From assembly GCF_027580225.2 (NCBI RefSeq), contig NC_073343.2, forward strand, positions 1,302,001 to 1,366,000: DNA of 64,000 nucleotides. The letters are read 5' to 3'. This DNA comes from Misgurnus anguillicaudatus (Eukaryota; Chordata; Actinopteri; Cypriniformes; Cobitidae). The translations under genes were made by a program, and so were the position numbers. The notes beneath the pieces were generated by a model that did not search any database, was not told where the DNA came from, and worked only from the letters and a program-made list of their open reading frames with translations. Below, in pieces: positions 50,185 to 62,090 of this stretch (its first letter is position 1; every line of letters begins with the position of its first letter).

Positions 50185-50475
50185 AATATAAATGCCCAGC
50201 AGCCGCGCCCCAGTGTTGAGTGTTGTTATGACGCAAGAGAGGTTCGTCATCTTTGAGGGCGGGGTCATTTACACTAACGCGCTCCAGCACTGTATGGACA
50301 CGCCCTTGAGTTGAGGGTGACGTAAAAGGGGCTCGCCATGTTTGATGACTCTCTCTCTCTCTTTCTCTCTCACTCACTCACTCCAGCGCTGTACGTGCGT
50401 GCATTAGGCGACCTAAATCACTGGTGACGGAGGCAAACGATAGTAACCGCTTCAACGGGGTTCATCAAGTGCAAG
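50185..50475 (+). promoter_or_regulatory. Putative snap25 promoter and untranslated exon 1
   Basis: A GC-richer island in AT-rich surroundings. It contains TATAAA (50187-50192) followed by GCCCAGCAGCCGCGCCCC, TGACGCAA (50229-50236), TGACGTAA (50318-50325) and a CT tract, then a possible donor AAG/GTTGGT at 50475/50476. In human, SNAP25 lies directly downstream of ANKEF1 in the same orientation and has an untranslated first exon with a long first intron, which fits the absence of a coding exon after this point. An RE1 site lies 340 bp downstream. Assignment to snap25 is inference from synteny; no snap25 coding sequence is present in the window. Confidence 0.45.
50318..50325 (+). promoter_or_regulatory. 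CRE-like site TGACGTAA
   Basis: One mismatch from the full palindrome TGACGTCA, with the CREB half-site TGACG intact. It lies in the middle of the putative promoter/exon 1 island. A second half-site, TGACGCAA, is at 50229. Confidence 0.4.
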
Positions 50476-50811
50476 GTTGGTGTTTTGCATTATTTTTTAC
50501 TGCTTTCGAAGAGTAACCAACAGGTTTTCTTTCATTAATGTCTGTGCAATCAGTTACTAATTTGCACAACGGGAAAGAAAGATCACCAAAGTGATTTCAA
50601 ACACAGAGAAGAGTGTTTTCTTAAAGATTGAATTATAGAAGACCTGGAGCGCACTTTGCATGTAGTTTTTATTTGTTTGCGTGCACATTTGCTGTTTTAT
50701 GTTGGATAAACTTTCATGGGAATAATATCAGAAGTGTAGTGGAGCGATTGAAAGCGTCGGGCTGTATGTGCGCGTGTTGTTTCGAGCCAATGAAACTGAA
50801 CGCAGGAGAAT

Positions 50812-50832
50812 TTCAGCACCGCGGACAGCGCT
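50812..50832 (+). promoter_or_regulatory. RE1/NRSE site for the REST repressor
   Basis: The left half TTCAGCACC (50812-50820) and right half GGACAGCGC (50823-50831) both match the canonical 21-bp RE1 exactly with the correct 2-bp spacing (GC here, AC in the usual consensus). Only the spacer base and the last base differ. REST silences neuronal genes in non-neuronal cells, and SNAP25 is a well-known neuronal REST target. Confidence 0.85.
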
Positions 50833-51581
50833 CTTCAAAACCCTCTCGAGGGTTGGACTTAAAATTAAATATTAAAAAACACGATAACATGCATGCTACA
50901 AATGATACGACTTATTTTAATGACGGTCTTAGTTTAAATATTTTGAGCAGATTTGAAATAGTATGTTTTAGGCTTAAGACTTTAACAAATCTGAACAGCA
51001 AAGTTTTGTAATTATGATCAAGACATTGTAGATAATGGACTTTTATTCTCTGTAATTGTAGCCTAAATTATGTATATAACTATTGCATAGTTGGGAAAAA
51101 TTGCATAAATAATGCCTATGCTGGTGTAGAATGTAGGATGTTTGTTGATACATGATACATTTTTAAGAATCATGTTGCATTTTATGTTTCACTCGAAATT
51201 AATAAATATTATTGGTATCTGGGTAACAATAAGCATTTTTCTAGTCCAGACTAAGTACTTTTGATGTGCAAAGAAAGGTTAGCAGATATAAATAATAATA
51301 GGTTAAACATATAATTGCTTTTTGAGCTTTGGCTAATCACTGTGCTACTAATTGGTGCCAAAAATTCATCACACCTCTCAATGCGAAATGAGCCAACAGG
51401 CATTGATTCTTCAAGCGGAGTCTTGGGACTTTTAATGTTGGCATTGCTTTTGTGCTTTGGGGGAAAATGGCCAGTTTGGATTGCGTAACTGTTTATCTAG
51501 GGCAGGGTGTGTTTTCTTTGTCATCATGTTTGTTTGTTGATTTATATTTTCCAGCAAGTGTGTTGGAATTGTTTTGTTTAA

Positions 51582-52294
51582 CCCTCAAACGCTCCTCGTT
51601 TTATGTTTACACTACTGGCCCTTGGGGTCTATTTGACCCCAAAATTGAAAGCATAATTGTAAGATAAATACAATTTCAATAATACAAATAATATATAATT
51701 TTTTTGTTTACTTCTCATCTATACAATAAAGCTGTGTTTTGAAGTACTTTTGTACCTGTTTACCACCAAATTCCTCAACTACACCATTAGCCTGCCTGAA
51801 AAATATCAACGTTTTATGAAAATTCACATAAATTATAATCTAAATTTGATTTAAATAGTTTTTAGATATTGATATAGGTGTTAGGTGTTGAATTCACCCA
51901 TCTGTTTTAGAAAAAAACATAAAAGAATTACAGTTTAGGAATTAAATCATTTCGACCAGCAGATGCCCATATACCATTCATTTTACTGGATATGGGCAAC
52001 TGCTCACATCACTACTTTAGTGATACATTTTGTGACTTTGTTTATATAAACATTAGAAAGAACTTTAAAAATAAATATTATTTCAAATAGTATTTTTTGT
52101 AGTTTTTGATGCATTTTGAAATGTATGTTTTTACAAAATGCCACAGTGTGTAAGTGTGTATTCTATCAAACCCAGTTTTTTATGTGTATTTAAAGATAGA
52201 TTTTTTAGGAAAAGTCACAAAATTTATATCTCTGAGATGAAGGGAACCTTTTTTTAACTAATAAAATGTCGTTTGGGGTCATATAGTTTGAGGG
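51582..52294. mobile_element. piggyBac-like TTAA transposon, CCCTCAAAC ends
   Basis: TTAA at 51578-51581 and 52295-52298; ends CCCTCAAAC and GTTTGAGGG are perfect inverted 9-mers. Subterminal GGGGTCTATTTGACCCC and TTTGGGGTCATAT are typical of piggyBac-derived fish elements. 713 bp, no transposase. Confidence 0.8.
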
Positions 52295-53948
52295 TTAAAA
52301 AAGCGCACCCCTCTATAGTGAGATTGAATTGAGGGCATACATGTTTGGTTTATCTGAACTGTGTTATATTGTCTGGTTATTATTAGGTGAGCTTTAATGT
52401 GATCTAAACTCAGGAAATATTTATAAATAGGTGCTTAAAGCTATTTTAAGCGCAGACTCCACCTGTACGCACGTTTGGTTCCAAGGGACAGCACAGCATG
52501 AAGTCTAGCACTGCTTTTCTCACAGATGGTGTTTAAAACACATAAAAACGGTGATACTTTCGTATAATCTAGAAATAATTCGACCCAACATATTCCTGTA
52601 TTTCTGTACCTGGTGGAATATGGCACTGGCCACACCAAGGTTGTGTATTCAGTACATGCATTGAACTCATTGATGTTCCAAAGAGATAGAAAATTGATGA
52701 ACCAAAGAGATAGAAAATTTTAAAAAGTATTTATGTAACGTCCACAGATTTTACAATTGAATATGTACAGAAACATCACATCAGTTAGAGATTATGATAT
52801 GACATACCCTTGAGCACCGTATGTCAAACAGTCGTGTGTTAGATGTAATGTTCTGTACCCTTGATGATTCTCGCTGTGACTAAAAGCTCTCCATCTGCAC
52901 ATATGGGCCGTACCCGGCAGTCTTATGTTCGGCTCCAGGCATGTGATGCTAACCTTTTCAGACTCGTCTGTAGTGTCATACAGGACACAAAGTTCTCGTT
53001 CTACACAGAAGACTTTAATGGCTGCCTTCATACAAGGCACCTCCACTGCATCAGATTAGTACACTGGGTTTTATCCCTTCCTGAATGGGACACTCACTTT
53101 GGTTTTAACGCTGTAATCCCCTCTGGTAAAGATGATTGCTTTGAACCTCCCGAGTGCTGCTGCACTACACAGCCAACCCTGTGACACAAATATGACAATT
53201 ATATAATCGTGAAGTTTTTGAATATCATTCTCAACTTGAAATGCTTTTTATGTGAGCACTTCAGGGTTTCATATAGAGCCTTTTTTGCTTTCTCTGGATC
53301 GTGCCGGCTGACAGTCTGTAATCTATGGCATTTACCAAGAATAGAAGCATTCTTAGGGAAGCCTTTCATCATGTTTTTTTTTTTTTTTTTTGATAACACA
53401 GCACATTTCATGTAACCGTGCCCTTTCTGTATGTCACAGAACAAAATACATCCAGTCAAATCTTTTAAAAGCATGAGCAACCTGCTGTTAGTTCGCATGA
53501 CATGCTGGGTTGTCACTGCATGTTGTTGGCTTATTTGTGAATTGAGCTTATTACTATCGTGAAAAAATAGTAGTTGCTCTTCAAGATCATGGCATTAATA
53601 TAGAGAAATGTGCAAACAATAGAGCTGTATATGGAGAAATACACGTGTGTACAGGTGTTGTGCAATTTTCATTGTGATTTAATAATTCGTGTTACTATGA
53701 TGTCCGTAATGCCATATGGCCCATGTAATGCTCGACCTGCTGGTACAAACATTTTGCAGATCCAGCTAATATGTTTTTTTTTCTCTTAAAACACTAACAT
53801 AGGCAAGAGGTTCGTATGTTAAATTATCTGAGGAATTTTGACACATTCTCCAATGCTTTGGTTCATTTGCATTGAGATGCTGATTTGTTGCATTTTGGGT
53901 TTTATTCATTTTCCATCAAAAAGACACTATACAAATTTTTATAAGCTT

Positions 53949-54071
<123 letters not shown>

Positions 54072-54607
54072 TATATCTAATACCTAGCTACTTACACTCT
54101 AAAAATGTTGTTTTTTTATCCAAACTTTGGGTTGAGCCTTTTGGATCATTTACTTGGGCTGTTTTCTCAGTCTGGGGAAGTTTTTTGTGTAACTCAGTCA
54201 TTGGGATAATATTTGGGTTGTGTTCACTGACATTTAAATGAATGCATCCCCCCCGCGACTCACCAACCCAAATGCTGGGTCAGATTAATTCAGTGCTTGT
54301 TGCTCTTTGAATTTACTTCAGGCAGCGTTTTTTACAGATTTATGTGGATAAACAAGGTTGGCATTCATATATTTATCCATAAAACCATTAGAAAAAGCAA
54401 ATATGTGTGACAACAGTCCAGTTTACATGACGTGAAATGTTATGTAGGGGTGGCCGATAAATTGCCTACGATTCTCAAGGTACATTCACATTAGCAGCAA
54501 CTAGCAGTAGAAGAGTGACGCAATCTCATTGAATTCATGCTTGGCGACATCCGGCGACACGAGCGGCAGTGACTGTTGGCACGACAAAGTTGGCCAAACA
54601 AAGTTAA

Positions 54608-56257
54608 AGGAATAGTCTACTCATTTTCAATATTAAAATATGTTATTACCTTAACTAGGAATTGTTGATACATCCCTCTATCATCTGTGTGCGTGCACGT
54701 AAGCGCTGGAGCGCGCTGCGACGCTTCGATAGCATTTAGCTTAGCCCCATTCATTCAATGGTACCATTTAGAGATAAAGTTAGAAGTGACCAAACACATC
54801 AAAGTTTTTCCTATTTAAGACGAGTAGTTATACGAGCAAGTTTGGTGGTACAAAATAAAACGTAGCGCTTTTCTAAGCGGATTTAAAAGAGGAACTATAT
54901 TGTATGGCGTAATAGCACTTATGGGAGTACTTCGACTCGCCTGAAAAGTCCGCTCCCCTTCTCACTCTCATAATTGCTGAGTCCCAATTCGCCTACTTAT
55001 ACTACGACCTAAAAGTATGTACTGTTTTTGTGAGGAAAATGTACGTACTTTTGAGTGTGTAGCAAAAGAGTATGCATGTTCTGGGACGTACTTCGAAGAC
55101 GTCATGCAACGTGAACGACAACGTGGTTGCCTAGTTACGCACACCAAACGCAGGTCGTTTGTGAGGCGGCTGGTTATGATGTTCATGTGCAACAATGTGT
55201 GTAACGAAAGCTACTTATTTTAAAGTCAAAATAGTTAAAGTTTATAGTATAACTATTGTTTAACGTATTTTATGCTTATTTTATACTTATGTATGCAAAT
55301 CAAAAATACCGCGATGAAAATGAACCATGCTTTTACTATAGTAAAAGTTTAGTAACCATATTTCTTAATAAAGTTAACATTTCTACAGCCACAGTATTAC
55401 TACAAATAAGTCAGTGTGGTTAAACTATGATTAGTGTAGTAAAAGGTGTTTATTTTCATAAGGGTTTATAGTAAGGTATAAATCTAAGACAGAAACATAA
55501 AAAGAAATACATAAAAAAGACACATGCATGACACAGTACTACAGCCATGGTACTTTATTTTCACAACATCAACCGAATATTACGAGACAATGAAAGATAA
55601 CTTTAATTAGGGTTAAACATTTGAATTCTTACACTTAAAAGCTGAGGGCGCATCTTCGCTGCTGCGTCTGGCTGCCATATTTACATCACCACAAAGCTCC
55701 TCCCTCCCGCACGCAATGGGTTGTGGGCAATATTAGCCGTTAGAGTGTGGATCGATCTGCACTTCGAAATCTAACCGGAAATAGTAGACCATCCGGGTAT
55801 CTTTGGGATACTCATTTCAACATACTACGTTTTGGGACGTACTAATTCTAGTTTCGAATACTATTTAGGACGGATAGTATGCGAATTGGGACTCAGCAAA
55901 TGAGAGAGGCAGGGTGTTACTGCGCCGAGTCGAAGTACTCCCAAAAGTGCTATTACGCCATACAATATAGTTCCTCTTTTAAATCCGCTTAGAAAAGCGC
56001 TACGTTTTATTTTGTACCACCAAACTTGCTCGTATAACTACTCGTCTTAAATAGGAAAAACGTTGATGTGTTTGGTCACTTCTAACTTTATCTCTAAATG
56101 GTACCATTGAATGAATGGGGCTAAGCTAAATGCTATCGAAGCGTCGCAGCGCGATCCAGCGCTTACGTGCACGCACACAGATGATAGAGGGATGTATCAA
56201 CAATTCTTAGTTAAGGTAATAACATATTTTAAAATTGAAAATGAGTAGACTATTCCT
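54608..56257. mobile_element. TTAA foldback with ~350-bp arms (middle layer)
   Basis: TTAA at 54604-54607 and 56258-56261; ends AGGAATAGTCTACTC and GAGTAGACTATTCCT. Arms of about 350 bp pair almost perfectly, for example AACTATATTGTATGGCGTAA with TTACGCCATACAATATAGTT. The loop is interrupted by another transposon at 54975-55898. Confidence 0.88.
54975..55898. mobile_element. TIR transposon TGCTGAGTCCCAATTCG (inner layer)
   Basis: TGCTGAGTCCCAATTCGC at the left is mirrored by GCGAATTGGGACTCAGCA at the right, with further pairing (TACTTATACTACG/CGGATAGTAT region). 924 bp, no transposase. AAT flanks both sides. The ends resemble, but differ from, those of the element at 1711-2132. Confidence 0.82.
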
Positions 56258-57237
56258 TTAAGAAATGTTTAACTTTATGCAAATTATGAGCGACTTTTGA
56301 AAAAAGATGAAAAAGATGAGCGACACACAGCAACAAAGTCACTTATAATGTGAATATACCGTCATGCGTATCTCATCGGTAATGCCGGAGCGGCATTTAC
56401 TACACAGAGCCGTATTTCACAGAGAAGCTCTGAAAAAGAGAATACATTATCAGAGGCGATCTGTCCACGATTATGAATGCAATTTTTCCTAGCTTCTCTG
56501 TGAAATACGGCTCTGTGTAGTAAATGGTGCTTCATTTGAAAGCCGGTGATGGCGATTTACTACAAATCACTGGCTTTACTAATAAGATGCGCATAAGAAT
56601 TGCAGGCGATTTATCGCCCACCCCTAATGTTATTTGCGTTGTTTGTTACAGCCACAGGATCGTAAATACCTTGGTTACTTGGTCGACATTTTCATCCTAA
56701 ATATATGACTTGTATGTATATAATGTAATATATGTATGTAATATATGTGTTTTTACTCCATATAGCCTATAAAAAATCTAAGCAAAACCAATAAAGGAAT
56801 AATAAAGAAAGACACACATAACATGCTTTTTCAGATAATTAAAAAAATTACGTTTTTAATAATTGCAAAGCAGCTCTCAAAACCCATTTCTGGACATCTT
56901 CTTGTGTCCAGGTAAAGAGTTAAACTTTCTTATCCTCCATCTCAAGTGTCCATACAGCGGCGCTGAGTCAAATCAACCCCAATGTTTAGTTAACTGTTGC
57001 GGACATTTTGGACGTTCAGGACAGATTCAACACTCAAGTCAGCACTTTTCAGGAGGATATACTAAAGTTACCATTTTTTCAGGTAAAATAAATAAATAAA
57101 TGTATTTTTATTGACATTAAATATTTAGATATTTTTTGATTAAGGTAAACTGTATTACAGCACATATAATGTAAATTACAGCACTGTTGATAATTAAAAA
57201 AAAAAGTAAAGGAGATACCATGTTGGCATGTGTTTAA

Positions 57238-57453
57238 AGGCGGAGTCCACGATGTTTGAAAAACGCGTTGGAAAAGGAGACGGGCCGACTACCAAAACAC
57301 ACTTATAGCCAATCAAATCAAATCAAATGCCGGGTTGCGTATGTGTGGGGCGGGTCTATCAACAGAAGGTCCAGATTCTATTGGGGTAGGGGCGTGTTTA
57401 TTTGGGTGATTTCAAATATCAACATTGGCTTTCAAACATCGTGGACTCCGCCT
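57238..57453. mobile_element. TTAA element, AGGCGGAG ends (copy 3)
   Basis: TTAA at 57234-57237 and 57454-57457; ends AGGCGGAGTCCACGATGTTT and CATCGTGGACTCCGCCT. Same family as 23083-23321 and 27328-27902. Confidence 0.85.
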
Positions 57454-57565
57454 TTAATGTGGTGTATTTGACATCTGCAATAAAGTAATAAAATAAATAA
57501 AATAAAATTAAGATAAAATAAAAATAATAACACCCATTTATGAAGTAAAGTTAACCTGATGTTTA

Positions 57566-57793
57566 ACCTACAAAGACCCAAGCTTTGGTTTGTATTTTTT
57601 CAGAGTTCTCCCAGCTATTTTGGGGTTAGGAAGAACCGATAAATATAATAACCAAATATTTTTCATTGAACATGAAGCAGTGTAATTTTGTCCATGTGTA
57701 CAACAGGTTCCAGATACACAGAATTTAGTATTATGGTGCAAACAAAAAATGTGATGTCCACAAATGTGGACATCCAGGTCTTAGGAGGTTAAA
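57566..57793. mobile_element. Intact TTAACCT...AGGTTAA MITE
   Basis: Runs from TTTAACCTACAAAGACCC to AGGTCTTAGGAGGTTAA. This uninterrupted 228-bp copy is the reference that shows what was inserted into its relative at 39185-42134. Confidence 0.75.
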
Positions 57794-57799
57794 TAAAAA

Positions 57800-58028
57800 T
57801 TAAACTATCCTTTGGGTTAAAAAAGCAACCCATATGCTGCATGGGTTAAAATGAACAACCCAACTTGATGGGTCAAGTTAGCACAGCCTGTGTTCTGTCC
57901 TATATTTATCCAGCCATTGGGCTAAAATAACCCAATTTGGGTTGTTTTTGAAAAGTTATGACTTGAGTCTTGATGATTGATTATGGTCCAATTTGGGTTG
58001 TTTTAACCCAATAGTTTTTAGAGTGTAG
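57800..58028. mobile_element. AACCCA-rich MITE fragment
   Basis: Repeated GGGTTAAAA/AACCCAA motifs in both orientations, ending AACCCAATAGTTTTTAGAGTGTA. The left-hand terminus of the same family (ACTCTAAAAATGTTG) appears at 54096-54300 and a right terminus at 17940-18004. Confidence 0.55.
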
Positions 58029-60355
58029 TAAAGCTATTTAATACCTTTAAAATGGGTTGAATAATAAAAAACTCAATTGATGAACTACAGTCTGCCTGTT
58101 ACAGGAATGAAATTCCCCTCACTGGTTCTCATCACCATACATGCCTATGGCAAGAAGAAGAAAAGATGGACTCATAGCACAAATTTAGCCTCGGGTTAAA
58201 CTCAATTTTTCTTTCATTTGGCCAATTCCCCTCCCACGAATTCTGTCTGCGAACATAAGAATACATGCAAAACCGATTTTGATTTTGTTTACAGATACAA
58301 TATCTCAAAAAAAAAAAAAAAACACACACACAGCACCAAGCTGGTTTCAGGCTATCTGATGCAGAAAGTATCTCAATGGAGAGCAGGAAGTCTCCTTGAT
58401 CCCAGGATCAGGATTTTAATGGAGATTATCCTGAGGAGTGTATATATCCCGGGGGTTTAGGGGTCATGTGTGACCAGATGGTCTCGAGTGAACTACACAA
58501 AAAGAAGTCATACCTCTGAGGAAGGAAGTCATGGCATAGAGTAGTGGTTTGGTTACATGGGTCAAGAGCGTACTGGTTTCCTCTCTGCAGAAAAAAGATA
58601 ATAAAGCTGACACAGTGACACTACCATTAAAAAAGGTCATAATACATCGGGGAAAATAAGTTTTTGACACATCAGCATTTTTATCAGTAAGGGGATTGCT
58701 GAGTGGGCTATTCACACAAAATTTTCACCAGATGTAGCCATCAAGCTAAATATTGAATTCATACAAAGAAATCAGGACATTTAAGTATACAAGTTGAGTC
58801 ATAATAAATAAAGTGAAATGACACAGGAAATAAGTGTTAAACACACGAAGAGAACAAGGTGCAAAATGGCATAGAAAGCCAGGAGATCACTTGAAATCTG
58901 TCAGTATTGAGAGAGAAACCCTGCCCCCTATCAGTACTAATTGATGGCCTATAAAGGCCCTCATTACCCAGGAGTCATAAATGATATAAATGAATATACC
59001 ATTTAGGTACAGATATGTATACATTGAGGTACTATTGTATTGATTGTGAACTCTTTTCGAAAGGGTGCTGCCCCAATGACAGCTAGGGAACATTTTTGAC
59101 TATTTTTGTATGCATATTCTGATCCTGTTTTAATTTAGAACATCATAGGTTCTTTAGAGGTCTTTAATCACAAAATAGCAGTACATTAATAATCATGACC
59201 TCATATTTTTCAGTAAATAATGTATAATGTCTGTGCTCTGAAGGCAGAGACAGATGTGACACTGTGCAGCTCTGACATTTTCACTGCCCTTGACATAGTT
59301 ACAACTACGTCTATAGGCCCACAATGTATTTTTGAAGGTTTTATCATCCTGTAAGCCATATTGTACATGTCTGCTGCCATTATAGGATTTTTAACCTTAT
59401 ACTGCGCATGCAGCAAAGGATTGGAAATTTGATACCATTGTGATGCTAATGATGGAAAAGCATGATGGTATGACACTGATAGGTGCTTTCACCTTTCCAA
59501 TTTTTTTCCTCTGTTATATTTAGAAGTGAAAGGTGCTCGTAAGGGAATATCTGGTCTATGGAAACAAAGGAGCGCATCTAAACATGACATCCTCTCCATC
59601 ACGGCAAGGATGAGATCATGATTGTGTGTCCTACTTTCAGTCGAATACAAACCTCTCTAGTGAGATGCTGAGCGTGATTAATGCGCTTCACTGAATTTCC
59701 CAAACGGAGGTATTGTGTATCCCCTTACCTTAAATTCTGTTGACTTTAGGAAACTAACACTGCCTGTTCACTTCTTTCCAATGTGCCTCCTCTGGAGTTA
59801 CAAGAGTCGATATTCTTGATATTTCCGTAATTTTATATAGTATATATACACCTGTAAGTTTGGGTACCGGCTCTGGCTGGCCTGCGAGTTTGACCTTGTC
59901 AAGCGATGTAAGCGTCAAAACAGCCGTATGAGAAATGAAACTTGTCATTCTGGTGACAGCACCTTTCAAATTTTTAATCACACACTTCACAGACGGCCGG
60001 CACATCGTAACTACCGACCCTGAAACACACCCTTCTGTATTCATCACATTTTGCAGAACTATTGTCTAGGATTTGTGAAATGTGTTTTGTAATGGCTTGT
60101 ATTGAATAGTTGATTATAAACTCATTCCCCGCCAGCCATTTTTGGAAAAGTTGCCCGCCAGCCTTTTTTGTGATTTTAACAAAAGTTTCACAAAATGCCT
60201 TTCAGGAAAATTTTCTTCTATAAATATATAAACATACAAATATATTGAATGAAAAAACAGACCCTCTGCTTTCAAACAAACAATAAACAAACAAACAAAA
60301 CATGGAAAAATGTTTCATCCTATCTATATTTTTTTCTCTGCTTATAAACTCTTAA

Positions 60356-61153
60356 AGGATTAGTCAATTTTCTTATAGATAATTTACTCACCACCATGTC
60401 ATCCAAAATGTTGATGTCTTTCTTTGTTCAGTCGAGAAGAAATTATGTTTTTGAGTAAATTATTCAAGGATTTTTCTCATTTTAATGGACTTTAATGGAC
60501 CCCAACACTTAACAGTTTTAATGCAGTTTAAAATTGCTGTTTCAAAGGACTCTAAACGATCCCAAACGAGACATAAGGGTCTTATCTAATGAAACGATTG
60601 TCATTTTTTAAACCACATCATCTATCTCCGGTCCTGTGACGCGCCAGTGGGACCTCAAGCAATACGTCATCACGTCAAGAGGTCACGGTTGACGTATGCG
60701 AAACTCCGCCCAAGTGTTTACAAGTGTACAGAAAGAGGACCGTTCCGACATTGTTGTATGTCGAATGATACTAATTAATGTCTTTGTGTCAGTTTGTTGT
60801 TAAAATGGTCAGCAAATTTGCATTTCATATATGTAACACGTGACCTTTCACGACATTACGCAATTATGTGAGGAGTTGTGGTTTAAAAGTGCATCTTTTT
60901 TATTTTTCTTGTCAAAAATGACAATCGTTTCGCTAGATAAGACCCTTATGCCTCGTTTGGGATCATTTAGAGTCCTTTAAAACTGCATTAAAACTGTTAC
61001 GTGTTGGGGTCCATTAAAGTCCATTAAAATCCTGGAATGTTTTCCTCAAAAAACATAATTTCTTCTCGACTGAACAAAGAAAGACATCAATATTTTGGAA
61101 GACATGGTGGTGAGTAAATTATCTGGATTTTTTAAAGAAAATGGACTAATCCT
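60356..61153. mobile_element. Complete TTAA foldback (family of 39262)
   Basis: TTAA at 60352-60355 and 61154-61157; ends AGGATTAGTCAATTTTCTT and AAGAAAATGGACTAATCCT. Long paired arms, such as TCCAAAATGTTGATGTCTTT with AAAGACATCAATATTTTGGA. It is the complete relative of the truncated copy in ankef1 intron 4. Confidence 0.85.
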
Positions 61154-61183
61154 TTAAATATGGGTATTTTTCTTTAAAGGTGA

Positions 61184-61640
61184 CATAGAATGATTGAACG
61201 GGGTATTTATCCTTGTTCTGTGATGTGACATGTAGACAATTTTTTGTTTTGTTTGGGTCTGTAATGCCTTAAAAGCTTCCTAAAAACCTCTCTCAAATAG
61301 CTCTATTAGGGTGGGGGATTTTAAACAAGTGGTTTTGCACCTATTTGGCTCCCCCTACTGGCTTAACTTGTAATCTCATTACTGATTGGCTGACTTTGCT
61401 GCCACTCAAAAAATGTAGCCAATTATTTTAAAGTGGAGGGGCAGTGAGATGCCTGTGATGTCATAAGCATCAGTTTTTCAGATTGGGCCGTTTTCTGGCT
61501 GACATTTCTAAAAAGAGGAATTTTATGAGACTGAGATGTTTAGCATGTCTAGCACTTTTTGTATGTTCGTGAATGCGGGTAGACTACCATTATTCAACAA
61601 AGACAAGGTAAAAATGGTTTTTCATTCTCTGTCCCCTTTA
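61184..61640. mobile_element. AGGTGACATAGAATG repeat
   Basis: Begins TTTAAAGGTGACATAGAATG and ends near TCTGTCCCCTTTAAAA. I recognise the AGGTGACATAGAATGATTG start as a common fish repeat. Ends only approximate. Confidence 0.5.
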
Positions 61641-61989
61641 AAAAAAATTTTTTTGCAAAAAGCTGAATTAATTTTTTGTGAAGGAATTTTGTTAGAGATC
61701 AGATTCAGAATGATTATGAAAACATACATAGAGTAAAAACTTTTTGGCTTCAGTTTTTTTCATAAATTGGATAATCGCGGTATTGCAGATTCACATTAAA
61801 AAAATTCAGAAACACGTTTTTATGCAAATGTGTTTCTTAATTGATGAGGTAACTCCTCAATGGCAGGGAAAGAGTTAAAGTAAATGAGCTTCATGTTGCA
61901 TATTAGCTACATTTATAGTACAGTGTGTGACCTTTTTGGTCACTGTATTTACCTCTGTGACATTCAAATTTCTCATTATGTTTTACATG

Positions 61990-62090
61990 GATGAAATAGG
62001 GCAGATGTAGTGGGTCATGGGTAGCCCTGTTGCCTTTCAGCAAGAAGGCTCTCAGTTTGAGCCCCGGCAAGGTTGCGGTGGACCTTGGAG
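61990..62090 (+). mobile_element. tRNA-derived SINE fragment
   Basis: Reads GTGGGTCATGGGTAGCCCTG, then TTTCAGCAAGAAGGCTC and AGTTTGAGCCCCGG. CAGCAAGAAGG...GTTYGAGCCCCGG is the tRNA-related head of DANA/HE-type fish SINEs; the B box AGTTTGAGCCC is visible. The body and tail are degraded. Confidence 0.6.

Larger units (their letters stand above)
54445..56626. mobile_element. Outer hAT-like element of a triple nest
   Basis: Left TAGGGGTGGCCGATAAATTGCC and right GGCGATTTATCGCCCACCCCTA (inverted, shown by cores TAGGGGTGG and CCACCCCTA). Flanks ATGTTATG (54437-54444) and ATGTTATT (56627-56634) match at 7 of 8 positions, a slightly decayed 8-bp duplication. Contains the insertions 54608-56257 and 54975-55898. 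At the right, 56398-56526 is a further small inverted repeat (ACAGAGCCGTATTTCACAGA). Confidence 0.75.

Noticed and set aside
52861..53184. 107-codon frame and its minus-strand counterpart (52792-53046)
   Set aside because: No recognisable domain, no splice-site support and no similarity to SNAP-25; likely chance.
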